The translations under genes were made by a program, and so were the position numbers. 64,000 nucleotides of DNA from Williamsia sterculiae. Its GTDB lineage: Bacteria > Actinomycetota > Actinomycetes > Mycobacteriales > Mycobacteriaceae. The first letter of the stretch is position 1. Each line of letters opens with the position of its first letter. This document shows positions 28,302 to 39,368 of the stretch, piece by piece. The stretch covers positions 62,001 through 126,000 of the forward strand of contig NZ_FTNT01000012.1 of assembly GCF_900156495.1 (NCBI RefSeq), in the 5' to 3' direction. The notes below the pieces were generated by a model. The model saw nothing but the letters and a program-made list of their open reading frames with translations, was not told the origin of the DNA and did not search any database.

Positions 28302-31300
28302 TCAACTCAGGCAGCCAGGACCCAGCAGGGCTTTCAGATCGCCCATCAACGCCGAGCTCGGGGTGACCCGGAGCTTCTCCGCCAATCGCAGCGTGGTCGC
28401 CTTGTCGCCGCTGATCAGACGCACGTGCACGTCTGCGGTACCCGGGTGTCGCGCGAGCACCTGCTTGAGTGCGTTCACCCGGTCGGCGGTGCACAGCCGC
28501 GTCTGCATGGTCAGACTGACCGGTTTGGCCGTCCCCACCTGTGAGAGATCGGGAACGGCGAGATCGTTGGCGCTGATCATCATGCCGTCGTCGCGCACGT
28601 TCACCCGCGCCCGGATCAGTACCACCGCGTCGGGCACGATCTCGAATCCGTACGCCTGATACGACCGCGGGAAGAAATAGACCTCCACCCCGCCGACCAT
28701 GTCTTCGAGAGTGACCACCGCATACGGCTCGCCCTTCTTGTTCACCCGTCGGGTGACCGAGGAGATGATGCCGCCGATGGTGATCTGTGCACCGTCGGAG
28801 ACATTGCCCTCCAGCAGCGAGGTGATGGAGGTGTCGGTCTGCGCGGCGACCACGTGCTCGATTCCACCGAGCGGGTGACCGGACACGTAGAGGCCCAACA
28901 TCTCTCGTTCCAGCGCGAGCTGATGTTTGCTGTCCCAGTGGTCGTCGGGGACCTTGACCGCGAAGGCGTCGTCCGCCACACCCTCGCCACCGCTGTCGCC
29001 GAAGAGGTCGAACTGGCCGATGGCCTCGGCCTTCTTCGTGCTCAGGACCGCGTCCACCGCATCCGAGTGGATGAGGAAGAGCCCCTTGCGCGGATGGTTC
29101 AACGAGTCGAAGGCGCCGGACTTGATCAGTGACTCGGTGACCTTCTTGGTGCAGGCCACCACGTCGATCTTCGACAGGTAGTCGGAGAAGCTCGCGAACT
29201 TCCCGCGCTCGTCACGGGCCCGCAAGACGGCCGACACCACGTTGGTCCCGACGTTGCGGACCGCGGCGAGGCCGAAGCGGATGTCGGAACCGACCGCGGC
29301 GAAGTTGCGCGCCGACTCGTTGACGTCCGGCGGCAACACGGTGATGCCCATCTTGCGACAATCGGCGAGGTAGATCGCGGCCTTGTCCTTGTCGTCGCCG
29401 ACGGAGGTGAGCAGACCCGCCATGTACTCGGCCGGGTAGTTCGCCTTGAGGTACGCCGTCCAGAACGACACCAACCCATATCCGGCGGCGTGTGACTTGT
29501 TGAACGCGTAGCCGGCGAACGGGAGGATGGTGTCCCACAACGCCTTGATGGCCGCCGCCGAGAACCCGTTGTCCTTCATGCCCTGCTCGAAGCCCTCGAA
29601 CTCGGCGGCGAGTACCTCGGCCTTCTTCTTTCCCATTGCGCGACGCAGGATGTCGGCTCGTCCGAGGGAGTACCCGGCGACCTTCTGCGCAACCTGCATG
29701 ATCTGCTCTTGGTAGACGATCAGACCGTAGGTGTCGGCCAGGATCTCCTTGAGCGGTTCCTCCAACTCCGGGTGGATCGGCTTGATCTGTTGGCGACCGT
29801 TCTTGCGGTCCGCGTAGTCGTTGTGGGCGTTCATGCCCATGGGGCCGGGCCGGTACAGCGCGATGACCGCGATGATGTCCTCGAAACCTGTGGGCTGCAT
29901 ACGTTTCAGCAACTCACGCATCGGGCCGCCGTCGAGCTGGAACACACCGAGGGTGTCACCGCGGGACAGCAGCTCGTAGGTGGCGGGGTCGTCGAGGGCG
30001 GCGGCGTCGAGATCGAGGTCGACACCGCGGTTGGCCGCGATGTTCTCGATGGTGTCACCGATGACGGTGAGGTTGCGCAGCCCCAGGAAGTCCATCTTCA
30101 ACAGGCCGATGGCCTCACACGACGGGTAGTCCCAACCGGTGATGATGGCGCCGTCCTGCGCCCGCTTCCACACCGGGATGGCGTCGGTGAGCGGCTCGGA
30201 GGACATGATCACCGCGCAGGCGTGCACCCCGGCGTTTCGGATCAAACCCTCCAGTCCGAGAGCGGTGTCGTAGATCTGCTTGACCTCGGGGTCGGTCTCG
30301 ATCAACGCGCGGACCTCGGACGCCTCGCCGTACCGCTCGTTGTCGGGATCGGTGATGCCCTTGACCGAGATGTCCTTGGCCATGATCGGCGGGGGCAGCG
30401 CCTTGGTGATCTTGTCGGCGATCGAGAAACCCGGCTGGCCGAACTGCACGCGCGCCGAGTCCTTGATCGCCGCCTTGGTCTTGATGGTTCCGAAGGTGAT
30501 GACCTGGGCGACCTTGTCACGACCCCATCGCTCGGTGGCGTAGCGGACCATGTCACCGCGCCTGCGGTCGTCGAAGTCGATGTCGATGTCCGGCATCGAC
30601 ACGCGTTCAGGATTCAGGAATCGCTCGAAGAGCAGTCCGTACGGGATGGGGTCGATGTTGGTGATGCCCAGGGCATAGGCGACCAGCGAACCGGCCGCCG
30701 AACCGCGGCCGGGACCCACCCGGATCCCCACCTCGTGGGCATGTTTGATGAGGTCTCCGACCACCAGGAAGTAGGCGGGGAACCCCATCTGGATGATCAC
30801 GTCGAGCTCGTATGCGGCGCGGTCGGAGTACTCGGTGGGCACGTCGGTGCCACTGAATCGACTCTCGAGACCCTCGAACACCTCCCGACGCAGCCAGGTC
30901 TCCTGTGTCTCCCCCGCGGGCACCGGGAACACCGGCATCCGGTCGCGGTGGGTGAACACCTCCTCATAGCTGGTGACCCGCTCGGCGATCTCCAGCGTGG
31001 AATCACACGCACCCGGGACCTCGCGATCCCACAGCTCGCGCATCTCCGCGGCCGTCTTCAGGTAGTAGCCGTCGCCGTCGAACTTGAACCGGGTGGGATC
31101 CGACAGCGTCTTACCCGTCTGCACGCACAACAGCGCCTCGTGCGTCGATGCACCGTCTCGGGTGACGTAGTGGCAGTCGTTGGTGGCCAACGGCTTGATC
31201 CCGAGCTTGCGACCGATCTCGAGGAGACCCGCGCGTACGCGGCTCTCGATCTCGATGCCGTGCTCCATCAGCTCGAGGTAGAAGTTGTCCTTGCCGAAGA

Positions 31301-31838
31301 TCTCCTGCCACTTCGCCGCGGCGGCCAGCGCTTCGTCGACCTGACCGAGTCGCAGGCGGGTCTGTACCTCTCCGGACGGGCAGCCGGTGGTGGCGATGAT
31401 GCCCTCGGCGTGGTCGGCGATGAGGTCGACATCCATCCGCGACCACTTGCCGAGTTGCCCCTCGATGGAGGCCAGCGAACTGAGTTGGAACAGGTTGCGT
31501 AGCCCGGTGGCGTTCTCGGCCACCATCGTCATGTGCGTGTACGCGCCGCTACCGGAGACGTCGTCGGACTTCTGGTCGCGGTTGCCCCATAGCACGCGCT
31601 TGGTGTTGAAGCGGGACTCGGGGGCGACGTACGCCTCGATCCCGATGATGGGCTTGATGCCGGTCTTCTTGGCGACGTTGTAGAACTCACTGGCACCGAA
31701 CATGTTGCCGTGGTCGGTCATGCCGATCGCGGTCATGTCCAGGCGTTGCGCCTCGGCGAACAGCGGATCCACCTTCGCCGCACCGTCGAGCATCGAGTAC
31801 TCGGTGTGATTGTGCAGGTGAACAAATGAATCGGCCAC
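28302..31838 (-). CDS. dnaE1: DNA polymerase III alpha subunit DnaE1
   Basis: The replicative polymerase, 1178 residues. The N-terminal PHP domain begins [19 protein letters not shown]; the palm carries [16 protein letters not shown], which supplies catalytic aspartates, and [18 protein letters not shown]. The fingers and tandem HhH region ([20 protein letters not shown]) and a C-terminal OB fold ([20 protein letters not shown]) are all there, with no intein or gap. ATG at 31838 is the start. It is a single-copy essential gene; the kinase-lspA operon is 154 nt upstream on the same strand. Confidence 0.97.
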   Translation of the reverse strand: MADSFVHLHNHTEYSMLDGAAKVDPLFAEAQRLDMTAIGMTDHGNMFGASEFYNVAKKTGIKPIIGIEAYVAPESRFNTKRVLWGNRDQKSDDVSGSGAYTHMTMVAENATGLRNLFQLSSLASIEGQLGKWSRMDVDLIADHAEGIIATTGCPSGEVQTRLRLGQVDEALAAAAKWQEIFGKDNFYLELMEHGIEIESRVRAGLLEIGRKLGIKPLATNDCHYVTRDGASTHEALLCVQTGKTLSDPTRFKFDGDGYYLKTAAEMRELWDREVPGACDSTLEIAERVTSYEEVFTHRDRMPVFPVPAGETQETWLRREVFEGLESRFSGTDVPTEYSDRAAYELDVIIQMGFPAYFLVVGDLIKHAHEVGIRVGPGRGSAAGSLVAYALGITNIDPIPYGLLFERFLNPERVSMPDIDIDFDDRRRGDMVRYATERWGRDKVAQVITFGTIKTKAAIKDSARVQFGQPGFSIADKITKALPPPIMAKDISVKGITDPDNERYGEASEVRALIETDPEVKQIYDTALGLEGLIRNAGVHACAVIMSSEPLTDAIPVWKRAQDGAIITGWDYPSCEAIGLLKMDFLGLRNLTVIGDTIENIAANRGVDLDLDAAALDDPATYELLSRGDTLGVFQLDGGPMRELLKRMQPTGFEDIIAVIALYRPGPMGMNAHNDYADRKNGRQQIKPIHPELEEPLKEILADTYGLIVYQEQIMQVAQKVAGYSLGRADILRRAMGKKKAEVLAAEFEGFEQGMKDNGFSAAAIKALWDTILPFAGYAFNKSHAAGYGLVSFWTAYLKANYPAEYMAGLLTSVGDDKDKAAIYLADCRKMGITVLPPDVNESARNFAAVGSDIRFGLAAVRNVGTNVVSAVLRARDERGKFASFSDYLSKIDVVACTKKVTESLIKSGAFDSLNHPRKGLFLIHSDAVDAVLSTKKAEAIGQFDLFGDSGGEGVADDAFAVKVPDDHWDSKHQLALEREMLGLYVSGHPLGGIEHVVAAQTDTSITSLLEGNVSDGAQITIGGIISSVTRRVNKKGEPYAVVTLEDMVGGVEVYFFPRSYQAYGFEIVPDAVVLIRARVNVRDDGMMISANDLAVPDLSQVGTAKPVSLTMQTRLCTADRVNALKQVLARHPGTADVHVRLISGDKATTLRLAEKLRVTPSSALMGDLKALLGPGCLS

Positions 31839-31992
31839 GAACGCCTCTCACCTAGTTTGGTCAACAGCCCGGTCCGGTCAACGTCTCGCGACAACTCTAG
31901 GCGCACCCTCCGACACCCCCGAATCGACACGACCGAGAGTGACGGATGAGACGGACGGGTTTCCACGGGTGGGCCCGGTCGTCGGAAGACGG

Positions 31993-32994
31993 TCACAACA
32001 CCAGGTACAACACCGCCGCGGTGACCACCCCGAGCGCCATCAGCGCCGCCAGGATCACCGCCGTCGGGACCGGTCCGCGTGGTGGTGCGACGACGGGTCG
32101 GGCGACCGGACGTTGTCGGGTGGGCGCATACGCCGCGCGCGGGGTGGACGCCGCCTGGGTCAACGCCGCCACGAACTGACCACAGCCGGCGAATCGGTGG
32201 TCGGGGTCCTTGGCCATGGCCCGCTCCATCACCGCGTCCACCTCGGGCGGCACATCCCCGGCGCGCGACGACAGCCGCGGCACCGGGTCGGCGAGATGAC
32301 CCCTCATGATCTCTGCGGTCGTCGCTCCGGGGAACGGGGTCTGACCGCAGATCAGATGGAACAGACTCGCGGCCAGCGAGTACTGGTCGGTGCGCGCGTC
32401 ACAGCGATCGCCGCGCAGTTGTTCCGGTGACGCGTACGACGGGGTGACGAACACCGTGCCCGCCACCGTGGGGTCACCGGCGTCGTCGACGATCTTGGCC
32501 AGACCGAAGTCGGTCAGCAGGGCCCGTTCGTCCCCGCGACCGTCGGTCGCGGCGAGCAGGATGTTGGCCGGTTTGACGTCACGATGCAACGAGCCCCGAC
32601 CATGCGCGTGATCGAGCGCGCCGGCCACCTCTGCGGCCACCCGCAGCGATCGGCGCAACCCCAACCCGGCCCGCAACCTGTCAAGCTCACGTGCCCCATC
32701 GGTACCCGGGACGTACTGCATCGCGATCCACAATCGGTCACCCTCGGTGCCGCGGTTGTGGATGGTGACGATGTGCGGATGATCCAGCGCCGCGGCGATC
32801 TCGGCCTCGCGCAGGAACCGCGCTCGGAACGCCTCGCCGTCCGGGCCCGCCGTGGCGGTGTCCAACACCTTCACCGCGTCGCTGCGGGGTAGCTCGGGGT
32901 GGCGGGCGAGGTACACGATCCCCATCCCACCCCGACCCAGTATCTGCTCGACGCGGTAACCGGCCAGCCGAAACCCGGGAGGCAACGCGGTCAC
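31993..32994 (-). CDS. Membrane-anchored Ser/Thr protein kinase without sensor domain
   Basis: A 333-residue PknB-type kinase. The glycine loop is LGRGGMGIVYLARH near residue 20, the ATP lysine in DAVKVLDTA, catalytic loop SLHRDVKPANILLA, DFGLAKI, and activation segment TPSYASPEQLRGD, so it should be active. After the kinase domain (to about residue 265) comes a Pro/Arg-rich linker and one C-terminal helix (TAVILAALMALGVVTAAVLY) with nothing behind it, so there is no PASTA or other extracellular sensor. GTG at 32994 overlaps the stop of the upstream membrane protein as GTGA, implying that partner as its likely input. Confidence 0.93.
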   Translation of the reverse strand: MTALPPGFRLAGYRVEQILGRGGMGIVYLARHPELPRSDAVKVLDTATAGPDGEAFRARFLREAEIAAALDHPHIVTIHNRGTEGDRLWIAMQYVPGTDGARELDRLRAGLGLRRSLRVAAEVAGALDHAHGRGSLHRDVKPANILLAATDGRGDERALLTDFGLAKIVDDAGDPTVAGTVFVTPSYASPEQLRGDRCDARTDQYSLAASLFHLICGQTPFPGATTAEIMRGHLADPVPRLSSRAGDVPPEVDAVMERAMAKDPDHRFAGCGQFVAALTQAASTPRAAYAPTRQRPVARPVVAPPRGPVPTAVILAALMALGVVTAAVLYLVL

Positions 32995-33668
32995 GGCGGT
33001 GGAACCGTTGCGGTGTCGGCGGCAGGTCCGGTACTCGAGGTGTCCTCGGGCAACAGGGTGCGCACGGCGAACAATCCGCCCGCGGCGTCGGCAGGGAGAA
33101 CCTCCACCGCCCGCACCCGCGGATCCGCGGCCACGGTCCGCAACCGATCCGGCGACCCGCGGACGACCAGCGCGATCACGCAGGCACACCCCGAACGCAG
33201 ACGACTGATCGTCACCGCCGCGATCCGCTGGTCGCGGCTCCCGTCCGGGTCGGGGTCGTTACGAGTCATCAACTCCCCGATCGCGCGATCGCGTGCCGTC
33301 CCGATCGCGGACACGCCTGCAGGTTCCACGGTGACCGGTGTGCGCACACCGGGGATCGCCACGTGCAGGACCACCTGCGACAGCGACACCGGGGACACCA
33401 CGGGCGCCACCTGTCCGTCGGTCAGCGGATCGCGCAACGAGATCAACGCCCATCGCGGCATCGCGTCGTCCGTCGGCACCGCCGTCAGCGTCTGCCGCGC
33501 CCGCGCGAGGTAGTCGGACACCGATTCCCCGGTGTCGGGACCGACCACATCGCCCGTGACGGGCGTGGCACGCGGCGGATGGGTCCGCCCGAGCAGATAG
33601 CAACCGCCCACGACCAATGCCGCGACGACCGCCACCGTCATCACCGTCGCCGCACCGGACCGGGTCAT
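32991..33668 (-). CDS. Single-pass exported protein of unknown function
   Basis: A 225-residue protein. A membrane helix at about residues 8-25 ([20 protein letters not shown]) leads to an extracytoplasmic region with no family I recognise. That region includes [20 protein letters not shown] and two close cysteines in [14 protein letters not shown]. The Cys in GGCY is a poor lipobox (VVGGC), so lipidation is possible but uncertain. ATG at 33668 overlaps the rluD stop as ATGA, and its stop overlaps the kinase start. It may act with the kinase, as ligand-side partner or substrate. Confidence 0.75.
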   Translation of the reverse strand: MTRSGAATVMTVAVVAALVVGGCYLLGRTHPPRATPVTGDVVGPDTGESVSDYLARARQTLTAVPTDDAMPRWALISLRDPLTDGQVAPVVSPVSLSQVVLHVAIPGVRTPVTVEPAGVSAIGTARDRAIGELMTRNDPDPDGSRDQRIAAVTISRLRSGCACVIALVVRGSPDRLRTVAADPRVRAVEVLPADAAGGLFAVRTLLPEDTSSTGPAADTATVPPP

Positions 33669-34594
33669 CCCTCGCGGAGTACGTCGAGCGCGTGCTGCAG
33701 ATCCTCGGGGTAGTCGCTGGTGAACTCCACCAGCCGCCCGTCCGCGGGATGCGCGAACGACAGCGCCCGTGCGTGCAACCACTGTCGTTCCAACCCCAGC
33801 CGTGTGGCCAGCACCGGGTCGGCACCGTAGACCAGGTCACCGGCGCACGGGTGGTGCAATGCGGAGAAATGCACGCGGATCTGATGGGTTCGCCCCGTCT
33901 CGAGGTGGACGTCGAGCAAGCTGGCCGCGGCGAACATCTCGAGGGTGTCGTAGTGGGTGACACTGGGTTTGCCAGCTGCGGTGACGGCGAACTTCCACTC
34001 GTTACCCGGATGCCTGCCGATGCCGGCGTCGATGGTGCCACCGGGCGGATCCAGGTGTCCCTGCACCAGCGCGTGATAACGCTTGTCGACGGTCCGGTCG
34101 CGGAAGGCTCGTTTGAGCAGCGTGTAGGCGCGTTCGCTGACCGCGACCACCATCACCCCCGACGTACCCGCGTCGAGACGGTGCACGATGCCCTGCCGCT
34201 CCTGTGCACCACTGGTCGAGATGCGGAACCCGGCGGCGGCCAGCCCGCCGATGACCGTCGGCCCGGTCCACCCGACCGACGGATGCGCCGCCACCCCGAC
34301 CGGTTTGTCCACCACCACGATGTCGTCGTCGGCGTAGATGATCCGCATGTTCTCCACCGGCCGCGGAACGATCTGGAGCGGTTGACGTGGCTCGGGCAGT
34401 GTCACCTCGAGCCAGGCCCCCGCGGCGAGGCGGTGTGACTTGGCGACCGCGACACCGTCGACGCTGACATCGCCGTCGTCGGCCAGTGCTGCGGCGACCG
34501 TCCGCGACAGTCCGAGGATGCGGGCGACCCCGGCGTCGAGCCGCATCCCGTCGACACCGTCGGGTACCGGCATCGACCGGCTCTCCCGCATCAT
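33665..34594 (-). CDS. rluD: RluD-type 23S rRNA pseudouridine synthase
   Basis: A 309-residue RluA-family enzyme that isomerises uridine to pseudouridine in large-subunit rRNA. An N-terminal S4 domain (residues about 10-75, [20 protein letters not shown]) precedes the catalytic domain with [17 protein letters not shown], which holds the catalytic Asp, and [16 protein letters not shown]. The target uridines are inferred from the family. ATG at 34594 overlaps the lspA stop as ATGA; a second ATG follows at once. Pairing with lspA is common across bacteria. Confidence 0.93.
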   Translation of the reverse strand: MMRESRSMPVPDGVDGMRLDAGVARILGLSRTVAAALADDGDVSVDGVAVAKSHRLAAGAWLEVTLPEPRQPLQIVPRPVENMRIIYADDDIVVVDKPVGVAAHPSVGWTGPTVIGGLAAAGFRISTSGAQERQGIVHRLDAGTSGVMVVAVSERAYTLLKRAFRDRTVDKRYHALVQGHLDPPGGTIDAGIGRHPGNEWKFAVTAAGKPSVTHYDTLEMFAAASLLDVHLETGRTHQIRVHFSALHHPCAGDLVYGADPVLATRLGLERQWLHARALSFAHPADGRLVEFTSDYPEDLQHALDVLREG

Positions 34595-35214
34595 CTCCCG
34601 TCTCCCCGCTCCCCGTCCGCCAACTCCTCGTCTGCCGACTCTCCATCTGCGGGCCGACGGCTGCCGTCGAGCTCGACCCCGAACAGCGTCAGTGCCACCA
34701 GCAGGACCGCACCGCACACCACCGCGGAGTCGGCCACGTTGAACACCGGCCACCAACCCACCGAGATGAAGTCGACCACGTGGCCACGCAGCGGTCCGGG
34801 CGCCCGGAACAACCGGTCCACCAGGTTGCCGACGGCACCGCCGAGCACCAGTCCCAGGCCGACCGCCCACCATGCCGACCGCAGCCGACCGCTGAATCGG
34901 ATGATGCCGATGACCACGCCGACCGCCACCAGCGTCAGCACCCAGGTGTACCCGGTGGCCATCGAGAAGGCGGCACCGCTGTTGCGCACCATCCGCAGGG
35001 TGACCGTGGAGCCGACGACGGACACGGGGCGGCCGGGATCGATGGTCGCGACCACCACCGCCTTGGTGATGATGTCACCGATCAGCACCAGGGCCGCGAT
35101 CCCGCCCAGTGCTACCAACGCGGCGCGCTTACCGCCGACGGCGGTCGAACTCTCCGGCTCGACGGGCCTGGAGGTGTCCTGGTGTTCGCTCGTCACCCGA
35201 CCATCATCCCGCAT
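34591..35214 (-). CDS. lspA: Lipoprotein signal peptidase LspA
   Basis: An inner-membrane aspartic protease that cleaves prolipoprotein signal peptides after lipid attachment. Four helices are visible. The catalytic motifs are [12 protein letters not shown] and [10 protein letters not shown], each with its Asp; RNSGAAFSM is also conserved. About 207 residues, with a longer than usual charged N-terminus and an acidic C-terminal tail ([15 protein letters not shown]). The start could be ATG at 35214 or GTG at 35196. It heads the coupled operon lspA-rluD-exported protein-kinase. Lipoproteins in the next two genes are possible substrates. Confidence 0.94.
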   Translation of the reverse strand: MRDDGRVTSEHQDTSRPVEPESSTAVGGKRAALVALGGIAALVLIGDIITKAVVVATIDPGRPVSVVGSTVTLRMVRNSGAAFSMATGYTWVLTLVAVGVVIGIIRFSGRLRSAWWAVGLGLVLGGAVGNLVDRLFRAPGPLRGHVVDFISVGWWPVFNVADSAVVCGAVLLVALTLFGVELDGSRRPADGESADEELADGERGDGR

Positions 35215-35247
35215 GGTCGTCACGGGTCGTACAGCTAGCCTGACCGG

Positions 35248-36234
35248 GTGTTCCCCTCCAGCCCCCGAACAACGACCGCCCGAGCGTTGACGACCGCTGC
35301 GGCGGGGCTGCTCGCGTTGACCGCCTGCGGATCCTCCGGTGGCGGCCCGGCCCCGACCTCTGCTACGGCCCCCACCGGATGTACGACGTCACCGGTGGCG
35401 GCGCAGCCCGGTGCGGCCACCATTCCCGTCCCCGCGGCCGACGTCACCGTTCAGACCCCCGGCAGCGCCCCGGCATCGTTGCAACGCCGACCCGACCGCG
35501 ACGCAGTACAGAAGGTGACGCTGTCGGCCACCTCGACCGCGACGACCATGGACCCCGGGACGTCCGCGTCCGCGGTACCGTCCGCTGCCGCGGGTGGGTC
35601 GCAGTTGAATCAGACGGTCGGGTTCCGGTTGGCCGTACAGCGCGGATGCGACGCGTCCGACGACGTCGCGGCGACGGTGCTCGCAGCGACCACCGACGAC
35701 GCATCGCAACGCACCGACGTGCAGACCGTGGCGGGTACCCGATTCGGGGTGTCGCTGTCGGCGGGATACGCACCGGTCGCGCTGCAGGTGCTGCCCGCGA
35801 CCACCGCCACCGATGCGGGCCGGTCCACGCTGGAGCAGACCCTGGTGCAGACCATGCAGGAAGCGGTGACGCTGCCGTCGCAGCCGATGGGGGTCGGTGC
35901 CCGGTGGGTCGCGACCCGCACGCTCGCCGGTCCGGTGCGACTGACCCAGACGGTGACCGCCATCCTGACGCACCGAGACGGTGACCTGGTGTCGATCGAC
36001 TTCACCGTCGACGAGCAACCCCAGGATTCCCGATATTCGTTGCCGAACGGCCAGAACCTGACCATCGACAGCTACCGCACCTCCGGCCAGGGGTCGGTCA
36101 CCATCGACCTCACCCGTGGACTACCCGTGGCGGGTGACACCCGCATCGTCAACGCCCGCTCGTTGAGCGGTGCGGAGGGCAGCACACCGTTGGTCCAGCA
36201 GACGACCTTCGAACAGCGGTGGAACACGCGATGA
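35248..36234 (+). CDS. Secreted lipoprotein of unknown function
   Basis: A 328-residue protein with a typical lipoprotein signal: Arg/Thr-rich start, hydrophobic [14 protein letters not shown] with the lipobox LTAC at about residue 27. Then follows a Gly/Ser/Pro/Thr-rich linker and a beta-rich domain ([51 protein letters not shown]). I do not recognise the family. GTG at 35248 is the start; it is divergent from lspA. The stop codon lies inside the hairpin at 36230. Confidence 0.82.
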   Translation: MFPSSPRTTTARALTTAAAGLLALTACGSSGGGPAPTSATAPTGCTTSPVAAQPGAATIPVPAADVTVQTPGSAPASLQRRPDRDAVQKVTLSATSTATTMDPGTSASAVPSAAAGGSQLNQTVGFRLAVQRGCDASDDVAATVLAATTDDASQRTDVQTVAGTRFGVSLSAGYAPVALQVLPATTATDAGRSTLEQTLVQTMQEAVTLPSQPMGVGARWVATRTLAGPVRLTQTVTAILTHRDGDLVSIDFTVDEQPQDSRYSLPNGQNLTIDSYRTSGQGSVTIDLTRGLPVAGDTRIVNARSLSGAEGSTPLVQQTTFEQRWNTR

Positions 36235-36265
36235 CCTCCCCGGGTGGACACCCGAGGAGGTCATC
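36230..36265. terminator. Long bidirectional terminator hairpin
   Basis: GATGACCTCC pairs with GGAGGTCATC, and inside them CGGGTG pairs with CACCCG around a GA loop, giving a 16-bp stem with one mismatch. It lies between two convergent lipoprotein genes and overlaps the stop codon of the rightward one. Confidence 0.85.
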
Positions 36266-36283
36266 GTGCACACCGGTGAGACG

Positions 36284-36811
36284 TCAGGAGCAGAGAGCGG
36301 TCTTGACGTTGTTGGCCTGCAGCAACGGACACACCGTGGACTTCGCCAGCTTCCAGCGACCCTTGTCGTAGACGATCTGCGCGTCACCACTCTGCGGCGG
36401 GCTGCCCGGCAGCGTGATCTGGATCTGCGCCTTGGCGGTGTTGGTGCCGGACTTGGTGACACCCGGAAGGATCTTGTACGTGACGCCCGGGTTGTCCTTC
36501 TTTGCCTTGACCAACTTGTCGAAGATCGTCGGATCGGCTTCCGACCCCTGGACCAGGTCGGTCTTGTCCTTGTTCGGGATGTCCGGGTTGAGAGCCTTGG
36601 TCAGCATCGCGTTCAACGCCGCGGCGGTCGGCGGCTTCGACGCATCGGTCACCCCCGCGGCGGCGTTCCCCGCGGCCTCACTCGTCGACGTCGCAGCCGA
36701 CGTCGTGGTGGTGGGGGCCGAGTCGGCGTCGTCCCCGCTGTCGGAACATGCGGAGATGGTCACCAGTGCGACCACCGCCATCCCGGCGGTGACCAGCTTC
36801 TGAAGCTTCAA
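36284..36811 (-). CDS. MTB12-like secreted lipoprotein (low-molecular-weight antigen family)
   Basis: A 175-residue exported protein similar to the mycobacterial MTB12/CFP-2 antigen group. The signal is LKLQKLVTAGMAVVALVTISAC with lipobox ISAC; then a Thr/Ser/Ala-rich linker, and the domain PPTAAALNAMLTKALNPDIP, AQIQITLPGSPPQSGDAQIV and YDKGRWKLAKSTVCPLL, ending with a Cys pair likely disulfide-bonded. I chose TTG at 36811 since AAGGA lies 7 nt upstream and the signal then starts properly; a longer frame to 36889 lacks a signal start. Function is unknown. Confidence 0.85.
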   Translation of the reverse strand: MKLQKLVTAGMAVVALVTISACSDSGDDADSAPTTTTSAATSTSEAAGNAAAGVTDASKPPTAAALNAMLTKALNPDIPNKDKTDLVQGSEADPTIFDKLVKAKKDNPGVTYKILPGVTKSGTNTAKAQIQITLPGSPPQSGDAQIVYDKGRWKLAKSTVCPLLQANNVKTALCS

Positions 36812-36993
36812 GATCCGTCCTTCGTTCGATCGTGCAGTGCCCGCGGGCACTGATCTGACTGCCGGCCGGACGCCGTAGGACGCCGACATCGCCGACCACT
36901 GTAGCCCAGGCCCGTCGCGCGACGGGTCGATCCCGGTCCGCGTGGCAGCCCACCGGATTTGACCTCGACGGCCACCGGGGAAACAGTGACACC

Positions 36994-37938
36994 GTGACGA
37001 CAGGCGGCCAGGTGGTGGTGCTGAGCACCGGCGGGACGATCGCGAGCACGCATACCGCGGCGGGGGCGATACCCACCCGTACCGGGGCGCAGCTGGTGGC
37101 CGAATCCCCCACCGGCATCCCCGTCGGTGTCCGAGACGTACTGGCCCGTGACGTGCTGGCCAAGGACAGTTCGGCGTTGCTGCCCGTCGATCAGTTGGCG
37201 ATCGCCGCGGCGGTTCGGGAGGCCCTGATCGACGACGTGCTCGGAGTGGTGGTGACCCACGGCACCGACACCATGGAGGAGACCGCGATCCTGCTCGACC
37301 TCACCCACGACGACGCCCGCCCGGTTGTGCTGACCGGGGCGCAGCTGCCCGCTGACGATCCCGACGCCGACGGCCCCGCGAACGTCGCCGCGGCCATCGC
37401 GCTGGCCGCCGATCCCGCCCACCGCGACCGCGGGGTCGTGGTCGCACTGGGCAGGACCGTGCTGCCCGCGCGCGGTCTGTTCAAAGCCAGCACGGTGCGC
37501 GGACACGCCTTCGACGTGGTGCGTCCGGACCTACCCCGTCCGCTACTGGCGTTCGACGACCGCGCCGACACCCCACGGGTGGAACTGTTGGCCCTCTACC
37601 CGGGGTCGGACGGGGCACTGGTGCGCGACGCGGTGAACCGGGGCACCACCGGGCTGGTGGTGATGACCTCCGGATCGGGGAACACCAATCCCGACACCGT
37701 GGCGGCACTGGCCGCCGCCATCGGCGGAGGTGTTGCCGTGGTGCTGTGCAGCCGCGTACCCCACGGTCAGGTCCTGGCGACCTATGGCGGTGGCGGGGGC
37801 GCGGTCGATCTGCTCGCGGCGGGGGCGGTGCTCTCGACGTGGTTACGAGCCCCACAGGCACGTATCGTGCTGCAGGAGTTGCTGTCCCGTGGCGCGGGTA
37901 TCGCCGACGTCGCCGACTTCTTCACCCGATCGGGTTGA
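36994..37938 (+). CDS. ansA: L-asparaginase
   Basis: Hydrolyses asparagine to aspartate and ammonia. The 314-residue protein shows the two catalytic-threonine motifs: LSTGGTIAS near residue 12 and VVTHGTDTMEETA near residue 88; VLTGAQLPADDPDADGPANV and MTSGSGNTN also match the family. No signal peptide is present, so it should act in the cytoplasm. GTG at 36994 is the start. It converges on dinB with a 38-nt gap. A gene of this type also neighbours dinB and ileS in mycobacteria. Confidence 0.94.
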   Translation: MTTGGQVVVLSTGGTIASTHTAAGAIPTRTGAQLVAESPTGIPVGVRDVLARDVLAKDSSALLPVDQLAIAAAVREALIDDVLGVVVTHGTDTMEETAILLDLTHDDARPVVLTGAQLPADDPDADGPANVAAAIALAADPAHRDRGVVVALGRTVLPARGLFKASTVRGHAFDVVRPDLPRPLLAFDDRADTPRVELLALYPGSDGALVRDAVNRGTTGLVVMTSGSGNTNPDTVAALAAAIGGGVAVVLCSRVPHGQVLATYGGGGGAVDLLAAGAVLSTWLRAPQARIVLQELLSRGAGIADVADFFTRSG

Positions 37939-37976
37939 GCGTTCGGCAGCACCGGTGATCCCCGTCGGGCTGCAGC

Positions 37977-39311
37977 TCACCAGTCCAGGCTGTCCAGTGG
38001 GTCGGCGACGACGAGCGGAGCCGAGTCGACGGGGAAGGTATGTGCCCGTCCCGGGCCGGTGCCGCGGGTCTCGAACCGCACCGTGACCACACCGTGGCCG
38101 CAACCCTGGACCCACCCGTGTCCGAACTCCGGATGCCGGACGTCGGCGCCGGTGCGCATGATCGCGGTCCCACCGGTCTGCACCGACGCCGGCGCCCCCT
38201 CCTCGGCCGCGAGTTCGGCCTCCGCGGGGGATGCGTCGTCCGCACCCACCACGTCACCGAACAAAGTGAACTGCTCGGTCCTCGAGAGTCCCGCGTACCC
38301 CACCCCGACCAGTCGGATGGGTCCGATCTCCAGAGGGTCGATGGCCAACCGTTGTGCGGCCGCGGTGAGCGTGACGGGTTCGGTGGTCGCACTCGCCAGG
38401 GTGGTGGAACGGGTGAGGATGGACATGTCGGACTTCTTGAGCTTGAGCACCACCGTGCGTGCTCCCCGACCATCGGTGAGCAGCCGGCGGTGCGCCGATC
38501 CGGCCGCCTGCTCAATCGCTTGGCGTAATCGACCCAGGTCCACGATGTCGTCCTCGAAGGTGGACTCCGCGCTGATCTGTTTGGCCGAGGCGCGTTCGGC
38601 GACGGGGCGGTCGTCGATGCCCTGGGCCAACCGGTGCAGGGCGGGACCGTTGGTCGTACCGAGTACCGACGCCACCTCCACCGGCGACATCGCGGCGAAG
38701 TCACCGATGGTGTCCACACCGAGTCGTTGCAACCGGTCACCGGCCACCGGCCCTATCCCCCACAGCTTGCGGACCGACAGCGGGTGCAGGAACTCCAACT
38801 CGCGGCCGGGTTCGATGGCCACCACGCCGTCGGGTTTGGCCAGACCCGAGGCGATCTTGGCGATCTGCTTCCCGCTGCCGAGACCCACCGAGGCCGACAA
38901 TCCCGTCGCCACGGTGATGGCCGACCGGATCTCCTCGGCGAAGGCGACGGCGTCGTCGCGACCCCGGCCGACGAGTGCGGGCGGTTCCCCGAACGCCTCG
39001 TCGAACGACAACATCTCGATGATCGGGAGTCGCTCCCGGACGATGCCGAACACCCGCTCGCTGACCACGCGATAGACGACGCCGCGCGGCGGCACCACCA
39101 CCGCGGCCGACCCGACCAGCCGTCGGGCCTGATGCATGGGCATCGCCGACCGCGCACCGAACACCCGAGACTCGTAACTCGCACCGGCCACCACACCCCG
39201 GCTGCCGACACCACCGACGAGGACCGGGCGGCCCCGGAGAGTCGGGCGGGTCAGCTGCTCCACCGAGGCGAAGAACGCATCCATGTCCATGTGCAGGACC
39301 CATCGCGACAC
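37977..39311 (-). CDS. dinB: DNA polymerase IV (Y family)
   Basis: A translesion polymerase of 444 residues. Catalytic acidic residues are in [14 protein letters not shown] and LSFDEAFGE; the little-finger domain ends near residue 345. EQFTLFGD resembles the beta-clamp-binding motif (Q-x-x-L-F). A further C-terminal region (residues about 375-444) has [20 protein letters not shown], an SH3-like barrel pattern found in some actinobacterial homologs. The GTG start at 39311 gives the usual [13 protein letters not shown]. No LexA box is obvious upstream, so SOS control is not evident. Confidence 0.93.
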   Translation of the reverse strand: MSRWVLHMDMDAFFASVEQLTRPTLRGRPVLVGGVGSRGVVAGASYESRVFGARSAMPMHQARRLVGSAAVVVPPRGVVYRVVSERVFGIVRERLPIIEMLSFDEAFGEPPALVGRGRDDAVAFAEEIRSAITVATGLSASVGLGSGKQIAKIASGLAKPDGVVAIEPGRELEFLHPLSVRKLWGIGPVAGDRLQRLGVDTIGDFAAMSPVEVASVLGTTNGPALHRLAQGIDDRPVAERASAKQISAESTFEDDIVDLGRLRQAIEQAAGSAHRRLLTDGRGARTVVLKLKKSDMSILTRSTTLASATTEPVTLTAAAQRLAIDPLEIGPIRLVGVGYAGLSRTEQFTLFGDVVGADDASPAEAELAAEEGAPASVQTGGTAIMRTGADVRHPEFGHGWVQGCGHGVVTVRFETRGTGPGRAHTFPVDSAPLVVADPLDSLDW

Positions 39312-39344
39312 ACACCCGAGTCTAGTTCGGGTTGGCCGCGTCCA

Positions 39345-39357
39345 AACATGGGATGTT
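39345..39357. promoter_or_regulatory. Palindrome before the GntR gene, candidate operator
   Basis: AACAT and ATGTT separated by GGG, 11 nt before the GntR start and in the gap to the divergent dinB. A FadR-type regulator commonly binds such a short symmetric site over its own promoter. Confidence 0.45.
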
Positions 39358-39368
39358 AGGTTGTTTTC

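Noticed and set aside
29709-31502. Rightward frame of about 600 codons over dnaE1
   Set aside because: Antisense to the well-conserved polymerase; composition is that of a mirrored frame and there is no start context.
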